64,000 bases of DNA from Acidobacteriota bacterium (GCA_016125275.1 WGMB01000010.1:124001-188000), one strand, 5' to 3'. Shown: positions 8,827-21,045, numbered from the stretch's first letter. Made by a program: numbers and translations. The notes: generated by a model not told the origin, from the sequence alone.

Positions 8827-9882
8827 CTAGCCGGCAGCCGTCAGCGCCAGCTCGGCCACGCGATGGTTGTGATAGACCGGCTGCTGGTAGGCCGAGACCT
8901 TGCCGGCCACCAAGTTCTGCTCGATCTCGCGCATCCCGTCCACCAGCGTCACGCGGGACTGGAAGGCCAGCCGGCGCGAGATCTTATCGAAGCAAACCCG
9001 GTAGTTGCGGGCGTCGGGCCGCTGCTCTTCCACCACCTGCACGCTCGGGCGGATCCTCCGCAGCGCCTCGCCCACGTCGTTGAGGCGGTGGTTCATCCGG
9101 TCGTCGCCCACGTTGAAGATCTCACCGCTCACGGCCCGCAGCGGCGCGTCGAGCACCGCCTGAAAAGCCCGCGAGATGTCCACGATGTGCACGAACGGCC
9201 GCCACTGCTCGCCGTTGTAGATCACGGCTTGGTTCTCGAAGTGCGCCTTCGCCGTCAGCAGGTTCACCACCAAGTCGAACCGCGGCCGGTAGGACCAGCC
9301 GAACGCCGTCCCGATCCGCAGCACCGTTGGGTGAAAGTCCGACCCGCGCCGCGACAGCAGCATGTTCTCGGCGTCGATCTTCGTCGTGGCGTACAGCGAC
9401 ACCGGATTCAACGCCGACGTCTCGCTCACCACCTGATCCGCGCTGCCGTAGACCGAACAGGTCGAGGCGAACACGAACCGCGGCACGCCGAGACCCTTAC
9501 ACACCCGCGCCGCCAGCTCCACGCCGTGGTAGTTGATCGCCACCGTGTCCTTCTCATGCAGAGCGCACGCCGCGTCGCCCACCAGCGCCGCCAGGTGCAC
9601 GACAGCGTCGGCCCCGCGCACCGCCTTGAGCAGCAGATCGATGTCCCGGAAGTCGCCCTCGAACAGCGTGAACCGCGGATTCTGGCGGATCTCCTCGATC
9701 GCCGCTCCGCCGAAGCTCAGCCGATCCAGCACCCTCACGCTATGGCCGGCCGCCAGCAGCCGCCGGCAAAGGATGCTGCCGATATATCCCGCTCCGCCGA
9801 TCACGGCGACCGAGCGCTCTTCGGCGCCCAGACGCAGCGGCAGAATCTTGGGCGACAGGGCGCGCGTAACGAAGTTTGCCAT
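8827..9882 (-). CDS. NAD-dependent epimerase/dehydratase (extended SDR)
   Basis: A 351-residue extended short-chain dehydrogenase. The nucleotide-binding GGAGYIGS lies near residue 30. The catalytic Ser is in ASTCSVYG and the YxxxK motif is YATTK. The family HLAALVG and RPFVHIVDISRA elements are present. It probably modifies a nucleotide-activated sugar; the exact reaction (epimerase, dehydratase or reductase) cannot be called. It is the last gene of the minus-strand surface-sugar cluster (14545 down to 8827), 46 bases after the glycosyltransferase. GAGG lies three bases before ATG 9882. About 25 residues precede the Rossmann fold, slightly longer than usual. Confidence 0.8.
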   Translation of the reverse strand: MANFVTRALSPKILPLRLGAEERSVAVIGGAGYIGSILCRRLLAAGHSVRVLDRLSFGGAAIEEIRQNPRFTLFEGDFRDIDLLLKAVRGADAVVHLAALVGDAACALHEKDTVAINYHGVELAARVCKGLGVPRFVFASTCSVYGSADQVVSETSALNPVSLYATTKIDAENMLLSRRGSDFHPTVLRIGTAFGWSYRPRFDLVVNLLTAKAHFENQAVIYNGEQWRPFVHIVDISRAFQAVLDAPLRAVSGEIFNVGDDRMNHRLNDVGEALRRIRPSVQVVEEQRPDARNYRVCFDKISRRLAFQSRVTLVDGMREIEQNLVAGKVSAYQQPVYHNHRVAELALTAAG

Positions 9883-9928
9883 CTTCCTCGAAGTCCTACC
9901 GGTCGATCGGCCGTTCTTTCAGACCGCT

Positions 9929-11155
9929 TTAGCCCACTGACGGCGCCCGGACGACCACCCCGGACCCGCCCGCGACCCACTCGCTGGTCACTGCCCGCAA
10001 GCGTCGGAACAGCTCGTTGCGCCGCCGCTGCAACGCAGCGTCGCGAAAGTCCCTGGCCCGCTCCAAGTTGCGCGCCCCGGCCATGGCGCGGCGCTCCGGC
10101 GAGACCGCAAACGCCTCGATCCCCTGCGCCAAAGCCTCGGCGTCGTTGGCCGGCGCCAGGTCCTCCGCCGGCAGGACTTCCGGAATCCCGCCCACACTCG
10201 TCGCAATCGCCGGAAGACCCCTCGCCATCGCCTCCAGCAGCGCTCTGGGCAGGCCCTCCTGCCGCGAGGCCAGCACGAACACGTCCGCCCGGTCGAGCTC
10301 CGCCCTTACGCCCGCCCCCGCCGGCAGCGCGCCCAGAAACTCCACCCGGTCCTGCAGCCCCAATTCCTCCGCTCGGTCCTCCAGCCGGCCCCGGTAGCGA
10401 CCTTGCCCTACCAGCGCCAGCTCTAGGTCCAGGCCCCTACCCCGGCACACAGCCAACGCCTCTAGCAGCACGTCCTGGCCCTTGTAGAGGTGCTCCATCG
10501 AGCCCACGCACACCAACTGCAGCGGCCTCCCGCCTCGGTTTGCCGGTCGGGAGCGCTCCACGAACGCCTCGTCCGGTAGCTCCACGCTGGAGTAGTGCGT
10601 CGTCGGAGAACCCTCGCGCGTCGGATACCGCCGCTGCAAAGCCGCCTCGGTCACGTATCCCGTCATCGCCGCAGCTTGGCAGACCCGCCGCAGGTCCCTC
10701 GTTTGGGCCCATCGCAAGTAGGGCCGCAGCGGATGCCTGACTGCGCCGGGGGACCAAGCCTCGTAGGGATCACCCACCACCTCGGCCGCGAACGGACGCC
10801 CTCCGAGCTGCGCCAGCGCCAGCGTCGCCAGGTTCGACGGCGCCCGCAGAACCACCGCCGCCTCCGCGTGCGACCGTAGCGCCTCCCGCAGCGACCGCAG
10901 CGCCTCCCCGCGCCGCAGCAAGTACTCGGCTCCGCCCACCCAATGCGGAGCCGGCAGAAACTCCACGCCCGGCCCGTCAGCGCGCCGCCACTCCGCCTCC
11001 TCTACCTCGACGCGCCGCGTCCGGGCCAGCACCAGAGCTCGGTCGAACTCCTCCAGATAACGCCGAAAGAAGCTCTGAGAAAACGGCCCGTCCGTCCAGA
11101 CCCGCCCATCCGGCGTGGCCGCGAAGCGGTGCTCGAGGATGATCAGGACCTCCAT
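9929..11155 (-). CDS. Family-4-type glycosyltransferase
   Basis: A 408-residue GT-B glycosyltransferase when started at ATG 11155 (MEVLIILEHRF). The C-terminal half contains LVCVGSMEHLYKGQDVLLEAL, the LALVGQGRYR strand, VEFLGALPAG and the donor-site ASRQEGLPRALLEAMARGLPAIATSVGG region with the conserved E-x7-E arrangement. It likely transfers a sugar from a nucleotide donor during cell-surface glycan assembly. A longer start (11209) would overlap the upstream methyltransferase by 41 bases and add a Cys/Arg-rich tail, so 11155, which has an AGGCGAGG upstream, is preferred. The donor and acceptor are unknown. Confidence 0.8.
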   Translation of the reverse strand: MEVLIILEHRFAATPDGRVWTDGPFSQSFFRRYLEEFDRALVLARTRRVEVEEAEWRRADGPGVEFLPAPHWVGGAEYLLRRGEALRSLREALRSHAEAAVVLRAPSNLATLALAQLGGRPFAAEVVGDPYEAWSPGAVRHPLRPYLRWAQTRDLRRVCQAAAMTGYVTEAALQRRYPTREGSPTTHYSSVELPDEAFVERSRPANRGGRPLQLVCVGSMEHLYKGQDVLLEALAVCRGRGLDLELALVGQGRYRGRLEDRAEELGLQDRVEFLGALPAGAGVRAELDRADVFVLASRQEGLPRALLEAMARGLPAIATSVGGIPEVLPAEDLAPANDAEALAQGIEAFAVSPERRAMAGARNLERARDFRDAALQRRRNELFRRLRAVTSEWVAGGSGVVVRAPSVG

Positions 11156-11168
11156 CGCGGCGCCTCGC

Positions 11169-12131
11169 CTAGCGCTGCAGGCCGCGGTAGCCCCGCAGCA
11201 GCGCTTCATCGGGCAAGGCGCTCTCCGCCTTCGCCCCCAGAAAGTAGTAGGCCGAGGCGAAATCGTAGGCGCCCGGCCGCGCCAGCAGCCAGCCGTCGAG
11301 GTGTTTGAGCCAGAACCCGCTGAGCCGCGCCGCCAGCGTCGCCGCCAACCGCCCCCTGCGGGTCCGGGCCCAGCTCAGCACGAAGCCCTGCCAAGCCCAC
11401 GCCAAAGCCGACCCAGGCCCCGAGGCCGGCCCCGACTCAATCTCTTCGAACTGCCGAAACAGCCGGCGATGACCCAAGTGCGTGAATCGAGTGAAGTCAT
11501 GCGCGCCCGCGTGGACATGCTGCAGGAACGGCGTCTCGGCGTACACCACACCGCCGGGGCGCAGCACCCTGTGCACCTCGGCGACAGCCCGCACGGGGTC
11601 GAGCACATGCTCCAGCACGGCCTGCAGCACCACGCCGTCAAAGCTGCCGTCCTCAAAGGGGATCTGATGGATGTCAGCCAGTAGCGCGGTGCGGCTGGTC
11701 CAGCGGATGTCGCTTTCGAGCCACTCCAGCCCCGGATCCTTCAGCGCGGCGGCCATGCCTTCGCCGCCCTCGCCGCATCCCATCGCCAGCAGGCGCGGCC
11801 GATCGGACAGCGTCCGGGCAGCGGCCACGAAACCCTCGAAGTTGCGCGCCGAGCGTGGATTGCCCGTGAGTCTTGGAAGGCGCCTCGCCAGCCGGCTCGC
11901 CCAGCCGCCGCCCGCTTCGTGGACAGCCGCCGTCTCGCGCGCCGACCCCGCCAGCGGACCCGCCGGGTCCAGCAGGGCCGGCCGGCCGCCGCGCGCCGCA
12001 TAGCGCCGCTCGCAGTCGAGGCAAACCGCGCCGTCGCTCGACAAGCTCAACGCGCCGCGGCAGCACGGGCAGCAGAGCCCTCGCAGCGCCCCGGGGAGAG
12101 CGCTCTTCTCCGCCGCCATCGCCAACCCCAT
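11169..12131 (-). CDS. SAM-dependent methyltransferase with N-terminal zinc ribbon
   Basis: A 320-residue protein. Residues ~20-43 hold a Trm112-like zinc ribbon (CCPCC ... CLDCERRY). The methyltransferase core follows with LLAMGCGEGG (motif I), SFDGVVLQAVLEHVLDP and RVLRPGGVVYAETPF, a class I (type-11) fold. The C-terminus (YDFASAYYFLGAKA) resembles methyltransferases found in O-antigen and exopolysaccharide clusters. It sits between an epimerase and a glycosyltransferase on the same strand, so a sugar- or lipid-modifying role is likely. An alternative start, ATG 12119, drops four residues. Confidence 0.75.
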   Translation of the reverse strand: MGLAMAAEKSALPGALRGLCCPCCRGALSLSSDGAVCLDCERRYAARGGRPALLDPAGPLAGSARETAAVHEAGGGWASRLARRLPRLTGNPRSARNFEGFVAAARTLSDRPRLLAMGCGEGGEGMAAALKDPGLEWLESDIRWTSRTALLADIHQIPFEDGSFDGVVLQAVLEHVLDPVRAVAEVHRVLRPGGVVYAETPFLQHVHAGAHDFTRFTHLGHRRLFRQFEEIESGPASGPGSALAWAWQGFVLSWARTRRGRLAATLAARLSGFWLKHLDGWLLARPGAYDFASAYYFLGAKAESALPDEALLRGYRGLQR

Positions 12132-12198
12132 CCTATGGGCTTGGATCGGCGGAACGATCTTCGGGATTTAGCGCGACATCCGGCGCGACGACTCGGCT

Positions 12199-13176
12199 CT
12201 AATGCGTGCTGAGCTCGCGAGCCCACTCACGGTTGGCGTTGTACCACTCCACCGTCTTGCGGATGCCCTCTTCGTGCAGCGTCCGCGGCGACCACCCCAG
12301 CAGCTCTCGCGCCTTCGAGATGTCCGCCCAGGTGCGCTGCACGTCCGCCCGGTGCATCGGCCGAAAGTCGATCTGGGCCTCTTTGCCGACCAGCTTCTCC
12401 ACCAGCGACAAGGCGTCCCGCAGCACCACCGGCTCGTCTGAGCCCAGGTTGATCACCTCGTAGCCCAGCGGCTTGAGCCCCGCCACCGTGCCCCGCGCGA
12501 TGTCATCCACAAAGGTGAAGTCCCGCGACTGCTGGCCGTCGCCGTAGATCAGCACCGGCCGGTCCTCGCTCACCCATTGCACGAACCGGAACAGGCTCAT
12601 GTCCGGCCGCCCCGCCGGCCCGTAGACCGTGAAGTAGCGGAACACCGTCACGTCGATGCCGAACAGGTAGTGATACGTGTGGCAGAGCGCCTCGGCCGCC
12701 TTCTTCGACGCCGCGTACGGCGAGATCGGCTTGTTCGTGTCGGCGTCTTCCGAGTACGGAATCGGGTTGTGCGTACCGTACAGGCTCGACGTCGAGGCCA
12801 GCACGAACTTACCCACGCCGTGGTCCTTGCAAAGCTCCAGCAGGTTCAGCGTGCCCGTCGTGTTGGTATCGATGTAGACCCAGGGGTTCTCGACGCTCTG
12901 GCGCACGCCCGCGCGAGCCGCCAGATTGATCACGCCGTCGAACGGCCCCTGCTCGGCGAACAGCCGCGCCAGCCCCTCCCGGTCTCCCAGATCCAGCCGC
13001 TCGAAGCGGAACCCCTCGCGGCTCTGCAAATCCTTGAGCCGCCACTCCTTGAGCCGAACGTCATAGGCGTCGTTGAGATTGTCCAGCCCCGACACCGTGT
13101 CGCCCCGATCGAGCAGAATCGCGATGACGCGCGACGCGATGAAGCCGGCGGCGCCGGTGACCAGATAATTACCCAT
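12199..13176 (-). CDS. Nucleotide-sugar 4-epimerase, UDP-glucuronate epimerase-like
   Basis: A 325-residue extended SDR of usual family length. GAAGFIAS binds NAD near the N-terminus, STSSLYG supplies the catalytic Ser, and YAASK is the YxxxK pair. The segments NLAARAGVRQSVENP and VFRYFTVYGPAGRPDM are characteristic of UDP-glucuronate 4-epimerases and related GalE-like enzymes. With the nucleotide-sugar 6-dehydrogenase just upstream (25-base gap), a two-step route to a UDP-uronate epimer is plausible. The acyl state of the sugar (GlcA or GlcNAcA) cannot be decided. A TATAAG lies upstream within the end of the dehydrogenase gene. Confidence 0.8.
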   Translation of the reverse strand: MGNYLVTGAAGFIASRVIAILLDRGDTVSGLDNLNDAYDVRLKEWRLKDLQSREGFRFERLDLGDREGLARLFAEQGPFDGVINLAARAGVRQSVENPWVYIDTNTTGTLNLLELCKDHGVGKFVLASTSSLYGTHNPIPYSEDADTNKPISPYAASKKAAEALCHTYHYLFGIDVTVFRYFTVYGPAGRPDMSLFRFVQWVSEDRPVLIYGDGQQSRDFTFVDDIARGTVAGLKPLGYEVINLGSDEPVVLRDALSLVEKLVGKEAQIDFRPMHRADVQRTWADISKARELLGWSPRTLHEEGIRKTVEWYNANREWARELSTH

Positions 13177-13201
13177 GTCTTCGTTCGTTCGACTCCCGCT
13201 C

Positions 13202-14545
13202 TTATAGGCGGACGATCTTGTCGCTCTCGACGCCGCGCAGAGCGTTGCGCGAATCCACGATCAACTTCGAGCGCTCCAGCAGCGCCGGGTAGTCGATGCT
13301 GCGGTGGTCGGTGATGATCGCCACGCAATCGGCGGCGTCCACGCACTCCTCCAGCGGCGAAGCGTCCATCGTACCGGACTCGAGCTTCACGGTCGACACA
13401 TACGGGTCGCTGTAGGTGACCTTGGCGCCCAACCGCTCGAGCAATCCGATGATGTCCAGCGCCGGAGATTCCCGCACATCCGAGATGTCGCGCTTGTAGG
13501 CCACGCCCACCAAGTGCACGTGCGAGCCCTTGACGGCCTTCTCTCGATCGTTGAGCGCCGCCTGGATCTTGCTCACGATGAACGCCGGCATCCCGCCGTT
13601 GATCTCCGAGGCGAGCTGGATGAAGCGCGGCTCATAGCCGATCTGCTTGATCTTCCAAGACAAATAGTGCGGATCGACCGGGATGCAGTGGCCGCCCAAG
13701 CCCGGGCCCGGGTAGAACGGCATGAACCCGAACGGCTTGGTGGCCGCTGACTCGATCACTTCCCACACGTTGATGCCCATGTGGTGGCACATGATGGCCA
13801 TCTCGTTCGCCAACCCGATGTTGATCATCCGGAAGGTGTTCTCGAGCAGCTTCACCATCTCGGCCACGCGCGGCGAGCTCACCGGCACCACCGTGTCCAT
13901 GACCTTGCCGTAGTAGGCGCAACCCAGCTCGGTGCAGGCCTCGGTCACGCCGCCGATCACCTTGGGGATCTGCCGCGTCCCGAAGCGCTCGTTGCCGGGA
14001 TCGACCCGCTCGGGCGAGAAGCACAGGAAGAAGTCCTCGCCCACCCGCATCCCCGAGCGCTCGAGCACCGGCAGAATCGCTTCCTCGGTCGTGCCGGGAT
14101 AGGTCGTCGACTCCAGGATCACCAGCGTCCCCGGCTGCATATTCGCCGCCAGGGTCTCGGCCGAATCCATCACGTAGCTCAAGTCAGGGTCGCGCGTCTT
14201 CCGCAACGGCGTCGGCACGCAGATGCTCACGGCGTTGCAGCCGGCCAGCGCCGACTCATCCACCGTCGCCCGCAGCTTGCCGGCCTGGATGAGGGTCTGA
14301 AACTCCTCATCATTGACGTCCGGGATGTAGCACTCGCCGCGCTCGATGGCCGCGACCTTGTCGCCGGCCCGGTCCAGGCCCACCACGGAGTACCCGCTCC
14401 GGCCCAGCTCCACCGCCAGCGGCAGGCCTACGTAACCTAGGCCCATCACGCCGGCCTGCAAGGAGCCGTTCTCGATGCGCTCGCGCAGCCGCTCGCGCCT
14501 CGAACCGGTCTGGGATTCCCCCGTCTGAGATTCGACTATGGCCAT
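13202..14545 (-). CDS. UDP-N-acetylglucosamine-type 6-dehydrogenase
   Basis: A 447-residue UDP-glucose/GDP-mannose dehydrogenase-family enzyme, WbpA-like. Visible elements are GLGYVGLPLA (NAD fold), SICVPTPL, ILESTTYPGTT, the FSPERVDPGN segment, KLLENTFR, and the catalytic Cys in GGHCIPVDPHY. It would oxidise C6 of a UDP-sugar to the uronate in two NAD+ steps. It is first in the surface-sugar cluster and is read away from larE. The N-terminus carries a tandem SQTGE/SQTG duplication before the Rossmann fold, so translation might start a little later than 14545. Confidence 0.85.
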   Translation of the reverse strand: MAIVESQTGESQTGSRRERLRERIENGSLQAGVMGLGYVGLPLAVELGRSGYSVVGLDRAGDKVAAIERGECYIPDVNDEEFQTLIQAGKLRATVDESALAGCNAVSICVPTPLRKTRDPDLSYVMDSAETLAANMQPGTLVILESTTYPGTTEEAILPVLERSGMRVGEDFFLCFSPERVDPGNERFGTRQIPKVIGGVTEACTELGCAYYGKVMDTVVPVSSPRVAEMVKLLENTFRMINIGLANEMAIMCHHMGINVWEVIESAATKPFGFMPFYPGPGLGGHCIPVDPHYLSWKIKQIGYEPRFIQLASEINGGMPAFIVSKIQAALNDREKAVKGSHVHLVGVAYKRDISDVRESPALDIIGLLERLGAKVTYSDPYVSTVKLESGTMDASPLEECVDAADCVAIITDHRSIDYPALLERSKLIVDSRNALRGVESDKIVRL

Positions 14546-14643
14546 AATTCGTGCTTCCGGTTCCAGATTCGACGACTGAAATTCTTATCGTACCCTAGCG
14601 GCTCGCTCCACACCCCCTAGGACTTCGCCCGGCGCCGACCGTC

Positions 14644-14649
14644 TATAAT
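14644..14649 (+). promoter_or_regulatory. TATAAT -10 box before larE
   Basis: A perfect TATAAT ends 8 bases before ATG 14658. There is no Shine-Dalgarno sequence in the gap and no clear -35. A leaderless larE mRNA is suggested. Confidence 0.55.
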
Positions 14650-14657
14650 GAGCGCCT

Positions 14658-15509
14658 ATGGCCGACGTGGCGACGACCAAACAGGACCGGCTCTTCGCGC
14701 TTCTCTCCGAGCTCGGCGAGGCCATCGTCGCCTTCTCCGGCGGAACCGATTCGGCCTACTTGGCCTGGGCCGCTCACCGCGTCCTCGGCGACAAAGCCGT
14801 CGCCGTCACCGCCGACTCGGCCTCCATTCCGACCTCGCACAAGCGCGACGCCGAGGACTTCGTGCGGCGCTTCGGCATCCGCCATCACTACGTCGACACC
14901 CACGAGTTCGAGAACCCCGACTACGTCCGCAACGACTCCAACCGCTGCTTCCACTGCAAGGACGAGCTCTTCACGCGCCTGGCCGACGAGGGCAAGCGGC
15001 TCGGCGTCTCGACCATCGTCTACGGCGTCAACCAAGACGACACCGGCGACTTCCGCCCAGGCCATCGCGCCGCCCGCGAGCACAGCGTCCGCGCTCCGCT
15101 GCTCGAGGCCGGTTTGACCAAGGCCGAGATCCGCGAGCTCTCCCGCCGCGAGGGTCTGCCCACCTGGGACCGTCCCGCCGCGGCCTGCCTCAGCTCGCGC
15201 ATTCCCTACGGCACGGCGGTCACGCCCGAGCGCATCCGCAAGATCGAAGCTGGCGAAGAAGCCCTCAAGGCCCTCGGCTTCCGCGTCTACCGCGTGCGCT
15301 ACCACGACGAGCTCGCCCGCATCGAGATCGGCCGCGAAGAGCTGCCCCGCGCCCTCGACCCCGCCATGGCCGCCCGGCTCGTCGAAGCCTTCAAGACGCT
15401 CGGCTTCAAGTACGTTACACTTGACCTCGAAGGCTATCGTCAGGGCTCGCTCAACGAAGCGCTACCCGCTTCGGCGAAATCCGACTTTTTCCCGATATTG
15501 GCTTCCTAA
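14658..15509 (+). CDS. larE: Sulfur transferase LarE (nickel-pincer cofactor synthesis)
   Basis: A 283-residue PP-loop ATPase. The P-loop SGGTDS is at 27-32, a CFHC pair at 97-100, and PAAACLSSRIPYG at 173-185 holds Cys177, the equivalent of the sacrificial cysteine of Lactiplantibacillus LarE (Cys176). The enzyme adenylates the pyridinium biscarboxylic acid made by LarB and donates sulfur, giving the thiocarboxylates that LarC fills with nickel for lactate racemase-type enzymes. No larA, larB or larC is in the window, so partners must lie elsewhere. It is divergent from the sugar cluster and precedes the dnaA leader. Confidence 0.85.
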   Translation: MADVATTKQDRLFALLSELGEAIVAFSGGTDSAYLAWAAHRVLGDKAVAVTADSASIPTSHKRDAEDFVRRFGIRHHYVDTHEFENPDYVRNDSNRCFHCKDELFTRLADEGKRLGVSTIVYGVNQDDTGDFRPGHRAAREHSVRAPLLEAGLTKAEIRELSRREGLPTWDRPAAACLSSRIPYGTAVTPERIRKIEAGEEALKALGFRVYRVRYHDELARIEIGREELPRALDPAMAARLVEAFKTLGFKYVTLDLEGYRQGSLNEALPASAKSDFFPILAS

Positions 15510-15816
15510 TGGCGCTTGACTTATCGTCACGCCTGTGCTCCGATCCGCTCTCTCGCAGGCCTCGGAACATCTCTTTCCGGCTATGCTTTGCTGCCATTTC
15601 ACGCTTGCGTAGCCCTCTTGAAACCGTGTTAAACTAGCCCTCGCCGCCGCAAAGGCGGGGCCTGCTGAAGGCGACCGTGGGAAGTCGCCGAAGCGGCCGC
15701 GATTGCCTTCGATTCGGTCCAACTGGGCTCGGCCGAAACCCGAGTCCGCGGTAAGTTTGAGCTCGCTTCCGGTCGTTCCAGCGACCTGAGGCCTGGGGAT
15801 TTATTGGCTGGCGAAC
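15510..15816 (+). other. 307-base larE-dnaA intergenic region with hairpin-rich dnaA leader
   Basis: No gene is seen. From about 15640 to dnaA the sequence can fold into successive hairpins: CCGCC/GGCGG (15644-15648 with 15654-15658), GGCGAC/GTCGCC (15670-15675 with 15684-15689, loop CGTGGGAA), a 9-bp stem with two G-U pairs (15724-15732 with 15740-15748), and GGTCG/CGACC (15771-15775 with 15782-15786). A weak TAAACT (15630-15635) could be a -10. TTATCGTCA (from about 15521) is only a 7/9 match to a DnaA box. I cannot match the fold to a known riboswitch. Confidence 0.5.
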
Positions 15817-17145
15817 ATGCAGATCTGGCGCAGAATACGCACACGACTGGAAGATGACGCATCCCGAGAGACCTTTGAGAACTGGCTCGAGCCCATCGAG
15901 AGCGAAGAGCTCGACGGGCAGGGCGTGCTGCAACTGATCGCGCCCAACTCCAACGTCCGCGACCTGCTCGAAACCGAGTACAAGCCGAAGATTCTGGCGG
16001 CCGCCGCAGCCGTCGGCGTGCAGGTCCGCGATGTCTCCTTTCTCACGCGCCCGTCGACGCCGCGGCAGGAAGGGACGCTATCCGGCGCTGAACCGCTCCA
16101 GCAATCCTTCAACTTCAAGGATCGCTCGACGAGTCAATTCTCCGGCAAGTACCGGTTTGACAACTTCGTGGTCGGCTCCTGCAACGAGTTCGCCCACGCC
16201 GCCGCACAGGCTGTCGCGGCCAACCCCGCCAAGGCCTACAACCCGCTCTATATGTATGGCGGAGTCGGCATGGGCAAGACGCACCTGATGCACGCCATCG
16301 GGCAGCGCCTCGAGGAGAACTTCCCCGGCATCCGGGTGGTCTACGTTTCCAGCGAGGAGTTCATGAACGAGATGATCGCCTCGTTGCGCTACGACCGCAT
16401 GAGCTCCTTCCACGAGCGCTTCCGCGCCGCCGACGCGCTGTTGGTGGACGATATCCAGATCCTCGGCTCCCGCGAGCGCACCCAGGAAGAGTTCTTCCAT
16501 ACCTTCAATACGCTGCACAACCTCGACAAGCAGATCGTGCTGTCGAGCGACATGCCGCCCAAGCTCGTGCCCGGTCTGGTCGACCGTCTGCGCTCGCGCT
16601 TCTCCTGGGGGCTGATGGCTGACATCCAGCCGCCCGATCTCGAGACCAAGATGGCCATCCTCGACCGCAAGGCCGAGGAAGCCGGCATCCGCCTGCCCGA
16701 CGCCGTCCGCAGCGTGCTGGCGACGCACCTGCGCTCGAACATCCGCGAGCTCGAGGGCGCCTTGATCCGCCTCATGGCCATCTCGTCGGTCGCCGGAGCC
16801 GAGATCACCACCGCCATGGCCAAGCAGGCCCTGCGCTCCATCGCCGTCGAAGACGAAGCCCGTCCGACCCTGGCCGCCATTCAGCGCGCCGTGGCCGAGG
16901 AGTTCGACCTCAAGCCCGTGCAGTTGTCGGAGAAGAACAACGCCAAGGCCATCTCCTACCCCCGCCAGATCGCCATGTATCTGTGCAAGGAGATCCTCGG
17001 CATGTCACTGCCCGAGATCGGCAAGTCCTTTGGCGGCAAGCACCACACCACCGTCCTGCACGCCGTCGGCAAGATCGACAAGCTGCGCAGCCGCGATGAA
17101 TCGCTCAACAACCTGATCCACAGGCTAAGTAACAGATTTAGTTAG
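15817..17145 (+). CDS. dnaA: Chromosomal replication initiator DnaA
   Basis: A 442-residue initiator protein of normal length. Domain I occupies about residues 1-85 (IWRRIRTRLEDD, FENWLEPIE) and is followed by a short linker. The AAA+ domain starts near 110 (KYRFDNFVVGSCNEFAHA), with Walker A GGVGMGKTH and Walker B LLVDDIQIL. The C-terminal DNA-binding domain ends with the signature LPEIGKSFGGKHHTTVLHA. It binds DnaA boxes and opens oriC in an ATP-dependent way. It starts a dnaA-dnaN-gyrB row on one strand. ATG 15817 matches the usual N-terminus; no strong Shine-Dalgarno sequence is visible, and the leader is highly structured. Confidence 0.97.
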   Translation: MQIWRRIRTRLEDDASRETFENWLEPIESEELDGQGVLQLIAPNSNVRDLLETEYKPKILAAAAAVGVQVRDVSFLTRPSTPRQEGTLSGAEPLQQSFNFKDRSTSQFSGKYRFDNFVVGSCNEFAHAAAQAVAANPAKAYNPLYMYGGVGMGKTHLMHAIGQRLEENFPGIRVVYVSSEEFMNEMIASLRYDRMSSFHERFRAADALLVDDIQILGSRERTQEEFFHTFNTLHNLDKQIVLSSDMPPKLVPGLVDRLRSRFSWGLMADIQPPDLETKMAILDRKAEEAGIRLPDAVRSVLATHLRSNIRELEGALIRLMAISSVAGAEITTAMAKQALRSIAVEDEARPTLAAIQRAVAEEFDLKPVQLSEKNNAKAISYPRQIAMYLCKEILGMSLPEIGKSFGGKHHTTVLHAVGKIDKLRSRDESLNNLIHRLSNRFS

Positions 17146-17431
17146 GTATAATGAAGTTTTCAACGGACGGGCGCTGAAACGGTCAGTGGATGCGGGGCGG
17201 CGGTGGAAAGATCCACTCTCCAAGTGCGCCCCGCGGCCATTCTTCCACAGCTTCTCTTCGCTGGAAATGATTGCAAACGTTGAGGTTACCTGGGTTTTCC
17301 ACATATCCGCAGGCCCTACGAATCCGATTGATAAGGTTCTTTTAGGTCTTTCTACAGTTTCAGTCGGGGAGCGCTGACTGGTCCGTCCGAGCACTGTCTA
17401 AACCGAGCACTCGCATCAAGGAAACGAGCCG
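17110..17431. other. Putative oriC between dnaA and dnaN
   Basis: The 286-base dnaA-dnaN gap plus the dnaA tail holds two one-mismatch DnaA boxes: TGATCCACA (17114-17122) and TTTTCCACA (17295-17303). A weaker TCTTCCACA lies at 17241-17249, and several TGGAAA words are scattered between. A locally AT-rich tract at about 17135-17163 could be an unwinding element. This fits the usual origin position beside dnaA, but box density is low and the region upstream of dnaA is an alternative. Confidence 0.45.
17147..17152 (+). promoter_or_regulatory. TATAAT box upstream of dnaN
   Basis: A perfect TATAAT lies two bases after the dnaA stop codon, giving dnaN a leader of roughly 270 bases. No -35 is evident, and the element overlaps the AT-rich part of the putative origin, so it may instead belong to the unwinding element. 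Confidence 0.35.
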
Positions 17432-20979
<3,548 letters not shown>

Positions 20980-21000
20980 GATCGGCGCCCGCCGCTCGGA

Positions 21001-21006
21001 TACAAT
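21001..21006 (+). promoter_or_regulatory. -10-like TACAAT inside the gyrB terminator
   Basis: TACAAT (5/6) overlaps the first bases of the terminator's left arm. A start about seven bases downstream would give an mscS transcript lacking most of that arm. Confidence 0.4.
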
Positions 21007-21045
21007 CCTCCTGCAAGCCGCTCCTTGCAGGAGGATTCTCTTTTT
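21004..21045 (+). terminator. Intrinsic terminator of gyrB overlapping the mscS ribosome-binding site
   Basis: A perfect 14-bp stem (21004-21017 with 21024-21037) and 6-base loop (CCGCTC) are followed by CTCTTTTT. The right arm contains AGGAGGA (21029-21035), which is the Shine-Dalgarno sequence nine bases before TTG 21044. The same hairpin therefore both ends gyrB transcription and masks the downstream ribosome site in read-through RNA. Confidence 0.85.

Noticed and set aside
6470-8830. A 786-codon open frame antisense to the giant exported protein
   Set aside because: It is Arg/His/Pro-rich with no domain or family pattern. Such antisense frames are expected in GC-rich DNA with strong third-position bias, and the opposite strand encodes clear domains.
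15510-15816. dnaA leader as a known riboswitch or RNase P RNA
   Set aside because: The conserved cores I know for cobalamin, SAM, c-di-GMP, fluoride and RNase P are not present.
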